From Allomuricauda sp. (GTDB taxonomy: Bacteria > Bacteroidota > Bacteroidia > Flavobacteriales > Flavobacteriaceae), in contig NZ_PABT01000034.1 of NCBI RefSeq assembly GCF_002699205.1, forward strand, positions 62,001 through 126,000: a stretch of DNA of 64,000 nt. Reading direction: 5' to 3'. Positions 41,760-50,991 of this stretch are shown piece after piece; within the stretch, counting starts at the first letter, position 1, and every line of letters begins with the position of its first letter. The translations under genes and the position numbers were made by a program. Below the pieces are notes generated by a model. That model was given only the letters and a program-made list of their open reading frames with translations. It did no database searches and was not told the origin of the DNA.

Positions 41760-42332
41760 TTAAGCTTCGGGTTCTTTGTCCTGCTTTTGTTCCTTTTGTT
41801 CTTCCTGGTCTTTTTGCTCCGTTCTAATTTCATCTTTCAAAATTTCTATACCTTTTTGGATAACCAAGTTAGTGGGTATTGTTATCCGTTTGCCATCATC
41901 GGTACGCATAAAAAGGTAAAATCCACTGATATCCTCCACTTTTCCGGTCCAATCAAAATCTTTGTCCATAACACGAATCCTGTCCCCCAAACGTAAAGGA
42001 TGGCTAAAAAACAATATGACACTGGCCGTTAGGTTGGAAAGTATCGACCATTGTGCCACGAAGCCTATGCCCAGAATGGCCAGCACCGAGGATAGAAAAA
42101 CAGAAAAATCTTCCAAATTCACTCCCCAAATCAAAGAAATCCCAACAATGGCCAATATGGAGAACAGTAAATTGTTGAGATAGAAAATAACTTTACGACT
42201 GTTCATATCAATGGAACTTGATCGTCCGAATCGCCTAATGGCACTTTTGTTCAAATAATGAAGGGAAAAAATAATGACGAGGAGGATTATGGTATATAAA
42301 ATCTCAGATTTGAAAGACATAGGATCAATCAT
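41760..42332 (-). CDS. small mechanosensitive channel, MscS family
   Basis: The 190-residue protein is a short MscS-type channel. An N-terminal helix (ILYTIILLVIIFSLHYL) is followed by two more, including the pore-lining segment around VLAILGIGFVAQWSILSN. The MscS beta domain starts at HPLRLGDRIRVMDKDFDW and runs through GKVEDISGFYLFMRTDDG and the IPTNLV motif. It is much shorter than E. coli MscS (286 residues), stops soon after the beta domain and ends in a Gln/Glu/Lys-rich tail. It would release osmolytes under hypo-osmotic stress. It is divergent from corA. Confidence 0.88.
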   Translation of the reverse strand: MIDPMSFKSEILYTIILLVIIFSLHYLNKSAIRRFGRSSSIDMNSRKVIFYLNNLLFSILAIVGISLIWGVNLEDFSVFLSSVLAILGIGFVAQWSILSNLTASVILFFSHPLRLGDRIRVMDKDFDWTGKVEDISGFYLFMRTDDGKRITIPTNLVIQKGIEILKDEIRTEQKDQEEQKEQKQDKEPEA

Positions 42333-42344
42333 AGCGGTTGTTGG

Positions 42345-42352
42345 TAAATTTG
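42345..42352 (+). promoter_or_regulatory. corA: candidate -7 promoter box of corA
   Basis: TAAATTTG matches TAnnTTTG, about 50 bases before the corA start. No clear TTG at the -33 position. Confidence 0.35.
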
Positions 42353-42401
42353 GATTAACTTAGGTTCTAAACTACAAATAAACCCTTTCACTTTCTAAAC
42401 C

Positions 42402-43382
42402 ATGGAAACAGATTTTGAAGAAAATTCATGGGTGATAAATTACTCACCGGATAATTACTCTAACCAAAAATTCTCTTTGGATGGAGATTTGTTACTGTCA
42501 AAAGGGGATAGGTCGGTTACCTGGGTAAACACTTATGGTTTGGATTATATGGATGAATTTCGCCAATTGGTAAACAGGAACGATCTGGATGATTTCCTAC
42601 TCAGGCTATTGCTCAACCAAAAAAAAGGGAACAAGGTGATAGAGTTGGAAAACCAATTATTCGTGGCAGCCCAAATCGTAAAAACAGAATACCAAAATAT
42701 GGAATCCGAACAAATGTACTTTGTGGTATCCAAGGATTTTGTTTGGTGTATCCAAGAAAAGCGGGGCGATCATTTTGATTGGATCCGACAGCGGATATTT
42801 GAAAATAAGGGCGTTATCAGAAAAAAGCACGCGGATTACCTTCTCTTTTTTATTCTGGAGACCCTGATAACGAACTACAAGGAAAAATATGAAGAAACCG
42901 TGTTGATGGAAAATGCTCTGGATGCCATTGTAAAACGAGAGCCAACACCCGAGTTCATGTTTGAAGTGGAGCAGAAAAAGGCCACGATCCACGATTTTAA
43001 AAAGGCATCCCATGGACTTAGGGACATAATCGTGAAGTTGGAAAGGGTGGAGGTTAAAGGGTTTCAGACCAAATATTTCAGTGAACTTAGGGAACAGGTC
43101 AACGGCTTGATTGCGGATATCGATTCTGATATACAGGAACTGGAAAGTCAGATAAACCTATTTTTTAGTGTACAGGGCCATCGATTGAACGAAGTAATGA
43201 AAACCTTGACCATTTTCTCCGTTATATTTATCCCACTTACATTTTTGGCGGGTATTTATGGTATGAACTTCAAATATATGCCCGAGCTTCAATGGCCGTA
43301 TGGGTATTTTATCCTATTGGCCGTGATGCTTGTGATAACCATTATCTCTATTCTTATTTTTAAGCGTAAAAAGTGGTTTTGA
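42402..43382 (+). CDS. corA: CorA-family divalent cation transporter
   Basis: The 326-residue protein is a CorA-type magnesium/cobalt channel. A long soluble alpha/beta and helical domain is followed by two C-terminal transmembrane helices. The GMN signature is present in AGIYGMNFKYMPEL at the end of the first helix, and a short basic C-terminus (FKRKKWF) follows the second. It assembles as a homopentamer in the inner membrane. It is divergent from the MscS-type gene and lies ~130 bp upstream of the OmpW-like gene. Its length agrees with the family. Confidence 0.92.
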   Translation: METDFEENSWVINYSPDNYSNQKFSLDGDLLLSKGDRSVTWVNTYGLDYMDEFRQLVNRNDLDDFLLRLLLNQKKGNKVIELENQLFVAAQIVKTEYQNMESEQMYFVVSKDFVWCIQEKRGDHFDWIRQRIFENKGVIRKKHADYLLFFILETLITNYKEKYEETVLMENALDAIVKREPTPEFMFEVEQKKATIHDFKKASHGLRDIIVKLERVEVKGFQTKYFSELREQVNGLIADIDSDIQELESQINLFFSVQGHRLNEVMKTLTIFSVIFIPLTFLAGIYGMNFKYMPELQWPYGYFILLAVMLVITIISILIFKRKKWF

Positions 43383-43479
43383 GCAGCTGGTCACCCTGTC
43401 TTATTTATTTTTCGGATCGTTATTTATTTGCTGTTTTTATCCAATGACAAACATCATATTCTTGGAAATTATCACTCGG

Positions 43480-43487
43480 TAGTTTTG
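43480..43487 (+). promoter_or_regulatory. candidate -7 promoter box of the ompW-like gene
   Basis: TAGTTTTG matches TAnnTTTG, 25 bases before the start codon, implying a ~20-base leader. The closest TTG (43462-43464) is only 15 bases upstream, less than usual. Confidence 0.45.
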
Positions 43488-43512
43488 TCTCATCATTTAA
43501 AAATAACACACG

Positions 43513-44160
43513 ATGAGAAAAAAAGCACTAGTAGTGGCAATGGCTTTGATCGGGTTGAGCAATTTGATGGTTGCACAAGATGCCCCGGCAGACAATGGAA
43601 GTAAATGGCAATTTAGGTTAAGGGGAATCGTGGTTTCTCCAGATGAAAGTGCCGATATCGAGGCCATTGGGGGAGATGTGGACATTTCCACCTCCGTAGT
43701 TCCCGAGTTTGATATCACCTACTTTTTTGATGATAACTGGTCCTTGGAGTTGATTTTGGGAACAACAAAACATGATGTGGAAGCCATAGGCACGGACGTT
43801 GGTGATATTGATTTGGGCAGTGTGTGGTTGTTGCCACCAACACTTACCGCGCAGTACCACTTTACCGGAGGTGATTTTGTTCCTTATTTGGGGGCTGGCC
43901 CCAATTTGACCCTGTTTTACGGAGTTGATGAAGGTCCCGTGGCCGATGATGTGGATTATGATACCGCAGTTGGTTTTGCCCTTCAGGGCGGGTTCGATTT
44001 TATGTTGAACGATAAATGGTTCTTGAACCTTGATGTTAAAAAACTGTTCTTGAACACTACTGCCACCGTTAATGCAACTACCGCCTTGGGCGCTACCGTT
44101 GATGCCGATGTGGACATCAATCCATGGATTTTTGGATTTGGAATTGGTCTTAAACTCTAA
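43513..44160 (+). CDS. OmpW-family outer-membrane protein
   Basis: The 215-residue protein has a signal peptide (cleavage near LMVAQDAP) and an OmpW-type eight-stranded barrel. Typical stretches are WQFRLRGIVVSPDES at the start, STSVVPEFDITYFFDDNWSL, LLPPTLTAQYHFTGG with FVPYLGAGPNLTLFY, and a last strand ending in GIGLKL. The family makes small pores for hydrophobic molecules in the outer membrane. It is monocistronic, with a plausible -7 box and a terminator. Substrate is unknown. Confidence 0.93.
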   Translation: MRKKALVVAMALIGLSNLMVAQDAPADNGSKWQFRLRGIVVSPDESADIEAIGGDVDISTSVVPEFDITYFFDDNWSLELILGTTKHDVEAIGTDVGDIDLGSVWLLPPTLTAQYHFTGGDFVPYLGAGPNLTLFYGVDEGPVADDVDYDTAVGFALQGGFDFMLNDKWFLNLDVKKLFLNTTATVNATTALGATVDADVDINPWIFGFGIGLKL

Positions 44161-44193
44161 TATTCGATTGTTTTTTTAGGTAATCTAAGTTTT

Positions 44194-44231
44194 GAAGGTG
44201 GTTTGGTATTTCCAGGCCGCCTTCTTTTTTT
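44194..44231 (+). terminator. intrinsic terminator of the ompW-like gene
   Basis: GAAGGTGG (44194-44201) pairs with CCGCCTTC (44217-44224), one wobble, and is followed by seven Ts. Confidence 0.75.
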
Positions 44232-44236
44232 GGTAC

Positions 44237-44266
44237 ATAAAAAAAGAGCTGCAATTGCAGCTCTTT
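44237..44266 (-). terminator. intrinsic terminator of the YceI gene/operon
   Basis: A perfect palindrome (AAAGAGCTGCAA against its exact complement, 44243-44266). On the minus strand it is followed by a run of Ts. It sits 28 bases past the YceI stop. Confidence 0.85.
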
Positions 44267-44294
44267 CCATAAATTTTCGTTGATCGGAAACTAT

Positions 44295-44918
44295 TTATTT
44301 CTGTTCCAACTGAACGGATGCCTTTATGGCAACGTCTTCCCATGTTTTGCTTACTCCATCAGATCCTGTGTGAAGATCATAGCAGGCCTTGTTCAATGAA
44401 GCAAGGGCATCCAATGCGTTCCATTTGTTCAAGTCCATGGTCCCTGACAGGTTTATATGGTTGTCATCGGTAATCTCATATTCCATGGGTAATTCTGTGG
44501 ATACACCGTTCATGGTAAGTTCTACCGAACATTTTTTATTCTCATCAATGGAAAATGTTCCCTTGATCGTTTGGGTTTCCTTCATTACATCAAAAAAGAA
44601 ATGAATGATTTTGGGATCCCTTGTATTTGTAGTGTCATTGGTAAAAAGACTGCTTACGGGAATCGTAAATTGCAGACCGTCCAAAGTTTCCTCCGGCGAT
44701 TCTCCCGCCTCATAAGTTAGGTTAACTTCTTTAAAGGTCCCACCAACAGGAACTTTGTCCGTGGTTTTGTAAGCGGTAAACCGAACATCCGTAGAATCCT
44801 CTACAATGCTATAGGTGGTCACCGTTTCTTCCACTGTCTTTTTTTCCTCTTTCTTTTCTTTACAACTAAATGCTGCCATTAAAACCAGCCCCAGTGCAAC
44901 TACTTTTATATTTTTCAT
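44295..44918 (-). CDS. YceI-family lipoprotein
   Basis: The protein of 207 residues starts at MKNIKVVALGLVLMAAFSC; an upstream ATG at 44927 is also possible. The lipobox AAFSC indicates a lipoprotein, and a Lys/Glu-rich linker follows. The body fits the YceI lipid-binding barrel, with strands such as VRFTAYKTTDKVPVGGTFKE and ELTMNGVSTELPMEYEI. YceI proteins bind isoprenoid or fatty-acyl chains in the periplasm. The gene is last in the VPS10/S9/DUF2490 run, 75 bp after DUF2490, and ends at a strong terminator. Confidence 0.88.
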   Translation of the reverse strand: MKNIKVVALGLVLMAAFSCKEKKEEKKTVEETVTTYSIVEDSTDVRFTAYKTTDKVPVGGTFKEVNLTYEAGESPEETLDGLQFTIPVSSLFTNDTTNTRDPKIIHFFFDVMKETQTIKGTFSIDENKKCSVELTMNGVSTELPMEYEITDDNHINLSGTMDLNKWNALDALASLNKACYDLHTGSDGVSKTWEDVAIKASVQLEQK

Positions 44919-44993
44919 TAAAAACATCTTTTTAGATTTACCACTAAGTTAGGTATTATACAAACGGTGGTCAATAATTTTGGAATAGTATTT

Positions 44994-45686
44994 TCAAGGT
45001 TTCGATTTTTTGAAAAGTCCCCTTAGGTCCGGATTATAGGAAACCCCAATTTGCAGACGGTCATAAACGGCATTGGAAAACTGATTTCTTAAATAACCTA
45101 CTTGAATACTGCTGTTTTCGGTAACATTCACGCCAACAGCACCGTACAAACGGTTTTGACCGAACAAATCATCTTGGAGATTGATAAAGAGCTCATCATA
45201 AAAGTTCAGGAAAAAGGTATCGGTCAAGGGTAATGTCATTTGTATGCGATAGCGTGCCCTGTGCTGCGTTTCCGTGACCTTTCCAAAATCCAAGAAACGT
45301 TGTTCCAAACGGTAACGGTGCTCAAACAGGAATTCCCAAACCTTGTTCTTTAGAACAAACTGTTCAAAAATCCGATGTTCCTTGGAATTGGATTCGCCTT
45401 CAAACTCATAAAAGGTATTATCGGTATCAATATAACCATACCCAGCGGTGGCAATGGCATTTGGGTCGATGTGATAATTGAGCCCGGTTCTCAAAAGCAA
45501 TTGGTTAAAGTTGCTAGTGGTCTCATAGAACCTGAACTGGGCTTCGGTATGAATGCTAAAACGTTCGGAAACTTTGTTTGTGCCAAAATACATGAACCAA
45601 GTTCCCATTTCATCCTCTCCGGGTTGTTGGGCACTTACGGCCAATAATCCAAATAGGCTAAATAATCCAGCTATTTTTTTGATCAT
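44994..45686 (-). CDS. DUF2490 outer-membrane barrel protein
   Basis: The 230-residue protein has a signal peptide (MIKKIAGLFSLFGLLAVSAQ) and an amphipathic beta-strand pattern ending in LQIGVSYNPDLRGLF. This matches DUF2490, with HTEAQFRFYETTSNFNQLLL, EHRYRLEQRFL, and HRARYRIQMTLPL. It is probably a 10-12-strand outer-membrane barrel of unknown function. Its start overlaps the stop of the S9 peptidase gene by 4 bp (ATGA), so translation is coupled. Confidence 0.88.
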   Translation of the reverse strand: MIKKIAGLFSLFGLLAVSAQQPGEDEMGTWFMYFGTNKVSERFSIHTEAQFRFYETTSNFNQLLLRTGLNYHIDPNAIATAGYGYIDTDNTFYEFEGESNSKEHRIFEQFVLKNKVWEFLFEHRYRLEQRFLDFGKVTETQHRARYRIQMTLPLTDTFFLNFYDELFINLQDDLFGQNRLYGAVGVNVTENSSIQVGYLRNQFSNAVYDRLQIGVSYNPDLRGLFKKSKP

Positions 45687-47602
45687 TTATTCTCTTCTTT
45701 AATGGGTGTACTTTCATCTTTTTTTAGGTACTCGTCCAAAAACTCTAAAATTTTACTGTATGCCGTGATTTGGTTTTCCTTTTTTACGAATCCATGTCCT
45801 TCATCTTCAAAAAGGACGTATTCCACGGGAACTCCATTTTTACGGACTCCGGCAACTATTTCATCTGATTCTGCTTGCAGCACCCGGGGATCTTGCGAAC
45901 CTTGTAGCACAATCAAGGGTTTGGTCACTTTGTCGGTATGGAAAAGCGGTGAAATCTTCTTCAAACGGACAGAGTCGGCACTATAAGGATCGCCCAATTC
46001 TTTATACAGCGCATCTTTAAAGGATTCCCACCATGGTGGTATACTTTTTAGTGTTCTTATCCAGTTGGTGACCCCGAACAAGTTCACGCCCACATCAAAT
46101 TCCTCTGGGGCATAGGTCAATGCGGCCATGGTCATATAACCGCCATAAGAACCGCCGATGATTCCAATTTTTTCACCATCTATCACTGGCTGTTGGGCCA
46201 ACCAGTTTTTGCCGGCTATGCAATCTTTTAGGTCTTTGTCACCGTGGTTCAGATCGTCCATTTGGTAAAAGGTTTTTCCATATCCACTACTTCCCCGGTT
46301 GTTCACCGCCAAGACAGCATATCCATGGTTTACCAGATATTGGATGAACGAACTAAAGTTTTGACGTGACTGTCCTCCAGGACCTCCATGAACCCAAACC
46401 AATGCTGGCACCGGATTTTCCGTACTTGCTTGGTGGGGAGTATAATAAATGGCAGGGATTTCCAAGCCATCAAAAGATGTATAGCGCACTACTTCGGCTT
46501 TGACCAAATCTTGGGCCTGGATCTCTGGATTTAGCACATCTGTGAGTTTCTTTTGTTCTTTGGTCTTCAAATTGTAGACATAAAGGTTGGATGGTGTATG
46601 GGAACCCCCGGCATAAAAGCGCATCATGGTTTCATCGTCAGAAAAGCTAACACTTGTAATTTCCATGTTTTCAACAGTGGGCAAGTCTATATTCTCTCCT
46701 GTGGCCACTTCCATGACTTCAATGGTGTTTTTGGCATCCTCGTTTATGTAGGTTACCTGATAGGTGCCATTTTGCGTAAAATAGCTACCGGTAATGTCCC
46801 AATCCCGCTCCAATGCCTTTTCGTAAGATTCATCCGCAATGGTATATTTCATTACATAGGAAAACTCACTGCCGTCGTCGGTGGTGTAATAAAAGGCCGA
46901 ACCATCGGGTGAAAAATCTTGACCATAATTACCGCTTTGGTTCTTATTGATTTTCTTCAATTCATTGGATTCCAGGTTGTACAGAAATAAATCACTATCG
47001 TTGGTGTTGATGGATTTGCTCAATGCCACATATTTCTCATCGGGTGAAACAACATTGATATCATAACCCTCATTGTTTTGATATAGCATCTGGGGACTCA
47101 GCGTTTCCAGATCCATCTTATAAAGATCCATATACCTTTTGTCCCTTTTATTGGAACCATAGAAGAACGCACTCTTATCTTTGGACCATTGGTAAAAGAC
47201 AGACCGGGCACCTTTCTCGGGGGTCAGGTCCTTATGGCTTCCATCGGTGTCCCGGACGAAAATGTGATAGATTTCGTCCCCGTTGTTGTCCATTCTGAAC
47301 AACATCCGTTCGTCTTTTGGAAAATAGGAGATGGCAAACACCGAGGAGCTGTCCGATTGTGTTATGGGAATCATATCACCGCCCGAGGTTGGGATGGTGT
47401 ACATATTATAGATGCCCGAACGATTGCTGGAGACCAACAATTTGGAGTTGTCTGGCGAAAAACTTCCCCCTGCAATAGATTCGTTGTCCATCATCTGGGA
47501 GATGGTATAGGTCTTCATCGTATCGGCGATGGAGGGTTCTTTTTTTTCTTCCTTGCATGCCCAGATACTCACAATCAAGGCAACGGCCATTATTTTTTTC
47601 AT
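45683..47602 (-). CDS. S9 family (prolyl oligopeptidase-type) serine peptidase, lipoprotein
   Basis: The 639-residue protein has a lipobox (SIWAC) after a signal sequence, then a TolB-like propeller (~30-360) and an alpha/beta-hydrolase catalytic domain. The triad is Ser485 in GGSYGG, Asp571 in QGSQDPRV and His603 in DEGHGF. It is close to the dipeptidyl/acylaminoacyl-peptidase branch of S9. It would trim peptides in the periplasm or at the surface. The upstream VPS10 propeller ends 6 bp before it and the DUF2490 gene overlaps its stop by 4 bp, so they form one operon. Specificity is not evident. Confidence 0.92.
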   Translation of the reverse strand: MKKIMAVALIVSIWACKEEKKEPSIADTMKTYTISQMMDNESIAGGSFSPDNSKLLVSSNRSGIYNMYTIPTSGGDMIPITQSDSSSVFAISYFPKDERMLFRMDNNGDEIYHIFVRDTDGSHKDLTPEKGARSVFYQWSKDKSAFFYGSNKRDKRYMDLYKMDLETLSPQMLYQNNEGYDINVVSPDEKYVALSKSINTNDSDLFLYNLESNELKKINKNQSGNYGQDFSPDGSAFYYTTDDGSEFSYVMKYTIADESYEKALERDWDITGSYFTQNGTYQVTYINEDAKNTIEVMEVATGENIDLPTVENMEITSVSFSDDETMMRFYAGGSHTPSNLYVYNLKTKEQKKLTDVLNPEIQAQDLVKAEVVRYTSFDGLEIPAIYYTPHQASTENPVPALVWVHGGPGGQSRQNFSSFIQYLVNHGYAVLAVNNRGSSGYGKTFYQMDDLNHGDKDLKDCIAGKNWLAQQPVIDGEKIGIIGGSYGGYMTMAALTYAPEEFDVGVNLFGVTNWIRTLKSIPPWWESFKDALYKELGDPYSADSVRLKKISPLFHTDKVTKPLIVLQGSQDPRVLQAESDEIVAGVRKNGVPVEYVLFEDEGHGFVKKENQITAYSKILEFLDEYLKKDESTPIKEENK

Positions 47603-47608
47603 GGTTCT

Positions 47609-50600
47609 TTAATTTAGGTTAAAGCTTTTGGTCTCCTTGAAAGGAGAGAGATCCAATGATTCAATGGACGTTCGGTAGGAATTCCATTCATCATTAAAGA
47701 AGGCATTGGTCTTTTCCAATGCATCTTTTAGTTCTTCTTCTGCAAACCGAATCATTCTTTTTTCGGTTTCCGTGATGCCCGTTTTTCTAGAGTTCACATA
47801 CCTAGAGGCTGTTTGTATTCGGGACATTACTGTTGGTTCTGGGTTTCTGACAATTCCTTGGCGTTTGTCGTCCTTGCCCAAATAAAGTGCTACCACCGAA
47901 TCGATTTGTTTTACAATTTCTTGAGAAGCTTTTATTTGATCTTTGAACTTATCCTTACCCAATTCCTTGAGTTCCTTTTTAAATTTATTGGCCAAATTTT
48001 TACTCTCTACCAATTGTTTGACGGCATCTGCTGCGGTTTGTGAATAGCCTTCCAGCTTTTTACCCGTTTCATAAACTTCGTTGATGGAGGCCATGGAAAC
48101 ATTTAATCTTGGGTCTGTTTTTACCGTTACGGTGGTAGAATCTGTTTTGTCTCCGTACACCACTTTAACTTTGTATGTCCCGGGTTTCACATTGACCCCT
48201 CCACGTTCTCGTTTGCGTTTTTGTATGGTTCTTGATGGCCTGTCCGGTCCTTTTTCATCCAAATTCCAGTAAATTCGGTGAAAACCTGCTTTTTCTGGGG
48301 TTTTGTATTTCAGGGTTCTGATGAGTCTGTCCCCGTCATAAAATTCAAAGAAAATGGAGTCCTTTGTTTTTTCGGGTTTATCCTCAGCTTTAGCCTCTTC
48401 CTTATCAGTACCTTTTGTTCCTTCACTGGTCTTTTTGCTACCTTCTTTTAGGTAGTAGGTGATCATCGCACCTGGTTTTCGATTTTCCGCATTGTATAAT
48501 GCATCGGCACCAAAACGACTACCACTTGGTTGCTGATAAGCAGCCAAATAAGCATCGGGACTGTCAAATAGACTTATTTCTTTTTCTAGGATCTTTGGGT
48601 TTCCTGCCAATGCCCTTAGAGGGCGGATATCGTCCAAAACCCATGCGGCCCTCCCAAAAGTTCCAATTACCAAATCCTGTTCCCTTGGATGAATCGCAAG
48701 ATCTTTCGTGGAAACTGTTGGGAACCCTTTGTTCCATTTTTTCCAATTGTTGCCAGCATCCAAGGAAATATAAAGACCATCATCCGTTCCCAAGAACATT
48801 AGGTTAGGGTTTTCGGGATCTTCAATTATCGATAGCGTGTAACTTTCCACATCATTTTCATCAACTATTCGAGTCCAGGTTTTACCATAATCTTTGGTCC
48901 TGTAAGCATAAGGGGTATAGTTAAACCTTCTATAATCGTTGGCTACCAAAAGGGCTTCCCCTTTGTTGTTGTGGGAAGCTTTGATCTGTGGAATCCAGCT
49001 TCCTTTTGGCAGGCCTTTTATGTTTTTGGTCACATCTACCCATGTTTCGCCACCGTTTTGGGTATAGTGTACCCGGCCGTCGTCCGTACCTACCCAAAGC
49101 ATGTTTTTTTCAACGGGGGATGGTTCAATAACTATAATGGTACAGTGGTTTTCTGCGCCTGTAGCGTCCAACGTCAGGCCTCCACTTTCACTTTGTTTTT
49201 GCTTTTCTTTGTCATTGGTGGTCAAGTCAGGGGAAATTATCTCCCAAGTCAATCCCTTATCTGTGGATTTGTGCACAAACTGACTTCCAAAATATACGGT
49301 ACTGTTATCAAAAGGATCCTGTCCAATGGCCGCATTCCAATTGAATCGAAGCATGGTGTCAGCATCTGGTGGAGTAGGACGTACAATGTAATTGTCCCCA
49401 GTTTTCCAGTCATACCGCCTCACGTTGCCCTGTTGGCTCATGGCGTAACCGTATTGACTGTTATCTCTATCGGGAACCACATCAAATCCATCACCAAAGG
49501 CAATTTCCTGCCAATAACTGTTTCTAATGCCTTGGGTTTTCCAGACATAGGCGGGTCCTCTCCAAGATCCATTGTCCTGCATCCCTCCGTACACATTATA
49601 TGGATATTCATTGTCTGTACTGATATGATAGAATTGCGCCACGGGCAGATTGCCGATAAAACGCCAAGTTTTCCCACCATTTTTGGTAATGTTTAGCCCC
49701 CCATCATTACCATCCAACATAAATTGTCCATTTTCGGGATGAATCCACCAAGCGTGATGATCGGGGTGAATTCCATTGTCCGCTCCATAGGATGGCATGA
49801 GTTGGGTAAAACTCTTTCCTCCATCTTCCGAAACATTGACGTAGGTAAATATGGAGTAAACCCGGTTTTCATTTTGTGGGTCTACGTAGATTTCAGAATA
49901 GTAAAAAGGGCGATTTCCTATATCACTTTTATCGTTGATTTTTTTCCATTTAAATCCTCCATCGGTGGATTTGTACAATGCGTTTTTCTTGGCTTCTACC
50001 AAGGCATAGATAATATTGGGCTTGTTTCGGGCGATGGCCACACCTATTCTTCCAAGATCTCCTTTGGGCAGACCGTCATCGGCCGTGATCTTTTTCCAAG
50101 TTTTTCCTCCATCATGTGTTATATGGAGACCACTTCCTTTACCTCCTGAAGTAAAGAACCATGGTTCTCTCTTGTGCTCCCACATGGCCGCAATCAATTT
50201 ATTGGGGTTGGTGGGATCCATTACCAAATCTGCGACGCCTGTTTTGTTGTTTACGAACAAAACTTTTTCCCATGTTTCCCCGCCATCCGTAGTTTTGAAC
50301 ACCCCGCGCTCTGGGTGTTCGCCCCAAGGTGAGCCAATGGCACCCACATAAACCACATCGGGGTCAGTTGGATCAATGATGACTCTGTGGATGTGTCTTG
50401 TTTTCTCCAGTCCCATGGACTTCCAGGTTTTACCACCATCCAAGGATTTGTAGATGCCATATCCCCCGTTCAAACTGTTTCTGGGGTTGCCTTCTCCGGT
50501 ACCGACCCAGATTACAGATGGGTTTGATTGTTGAATGGCTACGGCACCGATGGATGCGGTAACCTGATTGTCAAAAACAGGCTCCCATTTAATACCTCCT

Positions 50601-50809
50601 GAGGTGGATTTCCATAAACCACCGGAAGCAGTGCCCACGAACATGATATCAGGGTTGGAATGGACAACATCAATGGCCGTAACACGTCCACTCATCCCAG
50701 CGGGACCAATATTTCTTGGTTTCATGTCTTGGACCAAGTCCATGTTAAATTCTTGTGCAGTAATGCTTGTTGCAAGTAATAATACAAAGAAGAAAATCGT
50801 CTTTTTCAT
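47609..50809 (-). CDS. secreted VPS10/sortilin-like beta-propeller protein
   Basis: The 1066-residue protein has a signal peptide (MKKTIFFFVLLLATSITAQ). Two sets of Asp-box turns (GGIKWEPVF, GGKTWKSMG, GGETWEKV, DKGLTWEIIS, GGETWVDV and more) cover most of residues 25-720, as in VPS10/BNR propellers of Bacteroidota. A beta-sandwich with a Lys/Glu-rich insertion (~770-900) follows, then a helical C-terminus. It has the same architecture as the truncated protein at 1-1968. It heads an operon with the S9 peptidase, DUF2490 and YceI genes, suggesting a role in protein or peptide binding at the surface. Glycosidase activity is not supported by visible catalytic residues. Confidence 0.9.
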   Translation of the reverse strand: MKKTIFFFVLLLATSITAQEFNMDLVQDMKPRNIGPAGMSGRVTAIDVVHSNPDIMFVGTASGGLWKSTSGGIKWEPVFDNQVTASIGAVAIQQSNPSVIWVGTGEGNPRNSLNGGYGIYKSLDGGKTWKSMGLEKTRHIHRVIIDPTDPDVVYVGAIGSPWGEHPERGVFKTTDGGETWEKVLFVNNKTGVADLVMDPTNPNKLIAAMWEHKREPWFFTSGGKGSGLHITHDGGKTWKKITADDGLPKGDLGRIGVAIARNKPNIIYALVEAKKNALYKSTDGGFKWKKINDKSDIGNRPFYYSEIYVDPQNENRVYSIFTYVNVSEDGGKSFTQLMPSYGADNGIHPDHHAWWIHPENGQFMLDGNDGGLNITKNGGKTWRFIGNLPVAQFYHISTDNEYPYNVYGGMQDNGSWRGPAYVWKTQGIRNSYWQEIAFGDGFDVVPDRDNSQYGYAMSQQGNVRRYDWKTGDNYIVRPTPPDADTMLRFNWNAAIGQDPFDNSTVYFGSQFVHKSTDKGLTWEIISPDLTTNDKEKQKQSESGGLTLDATGAENHCTIIVIEPSPVEKNMLWVGTDDGRVHYTQNGGETWVDVTKNIKGLPKGSWIPQIKASHNNKGEALLVANDYRRFNYTPYAYRTKDYGKTWTRIVDENDVESYTLSIIEDPENPNLMFLGTDDGLYISLDAGNNWKKWNKGFPTVSTKDLAIHPREQDLVIGTFGRAAWVLDDIRPLRALAGNPKILEKEISLFDSPDAYLAAYQQPSGSRFGADALYNAENRKPGAMITYYLKEGSKKTSEGTKGTDKEEAKAEDKPEKTKDSIFFEFYDGDRLIRTLKYKTPEKAGFHRIYWNLDEKGPDRPSRTIQKRKRERGGVNVKPGTYKVKVVYGDKTDSTTVTVKTDPRLNVSMASINEVYETGKKLEGYSQTAADAVKQLVESKNLANKFKKELKELGKDKFKDQIKASQEIVKQIDSVVALYLGKDDKRQGIVRNPEPTVMSRIQTASRYVNSRKTGITETEKRMIRFAEEELKDALEKTNAFFNDEWNSYRTSIESLDLSPFKETKSFNLN

Positions 50810-50991
50810 TTGGTTGTTTCTGTTGTTTTGAGTTTAGTTGAAACCTATCTCAGCAAGAATTGGTTTTTTAGTTGCCTAAATATACCAAAAAGCCCTGCCC
50901 GATTTCTTAAAGAGATGTTAATGAAAATTTTGTTTGCCTACAAGAGGGTAATCTTCGTTTGAATTGATTTTTGGGTTTCTCCCCATTTTTG

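Noticed and set aside
48971..49696. 241-residue plus-strand frame inside the VPS10 gene
   Set aside because: It lies wholly within a convincing 1066-residue gene on the other strand and shows no recognisable protein features.
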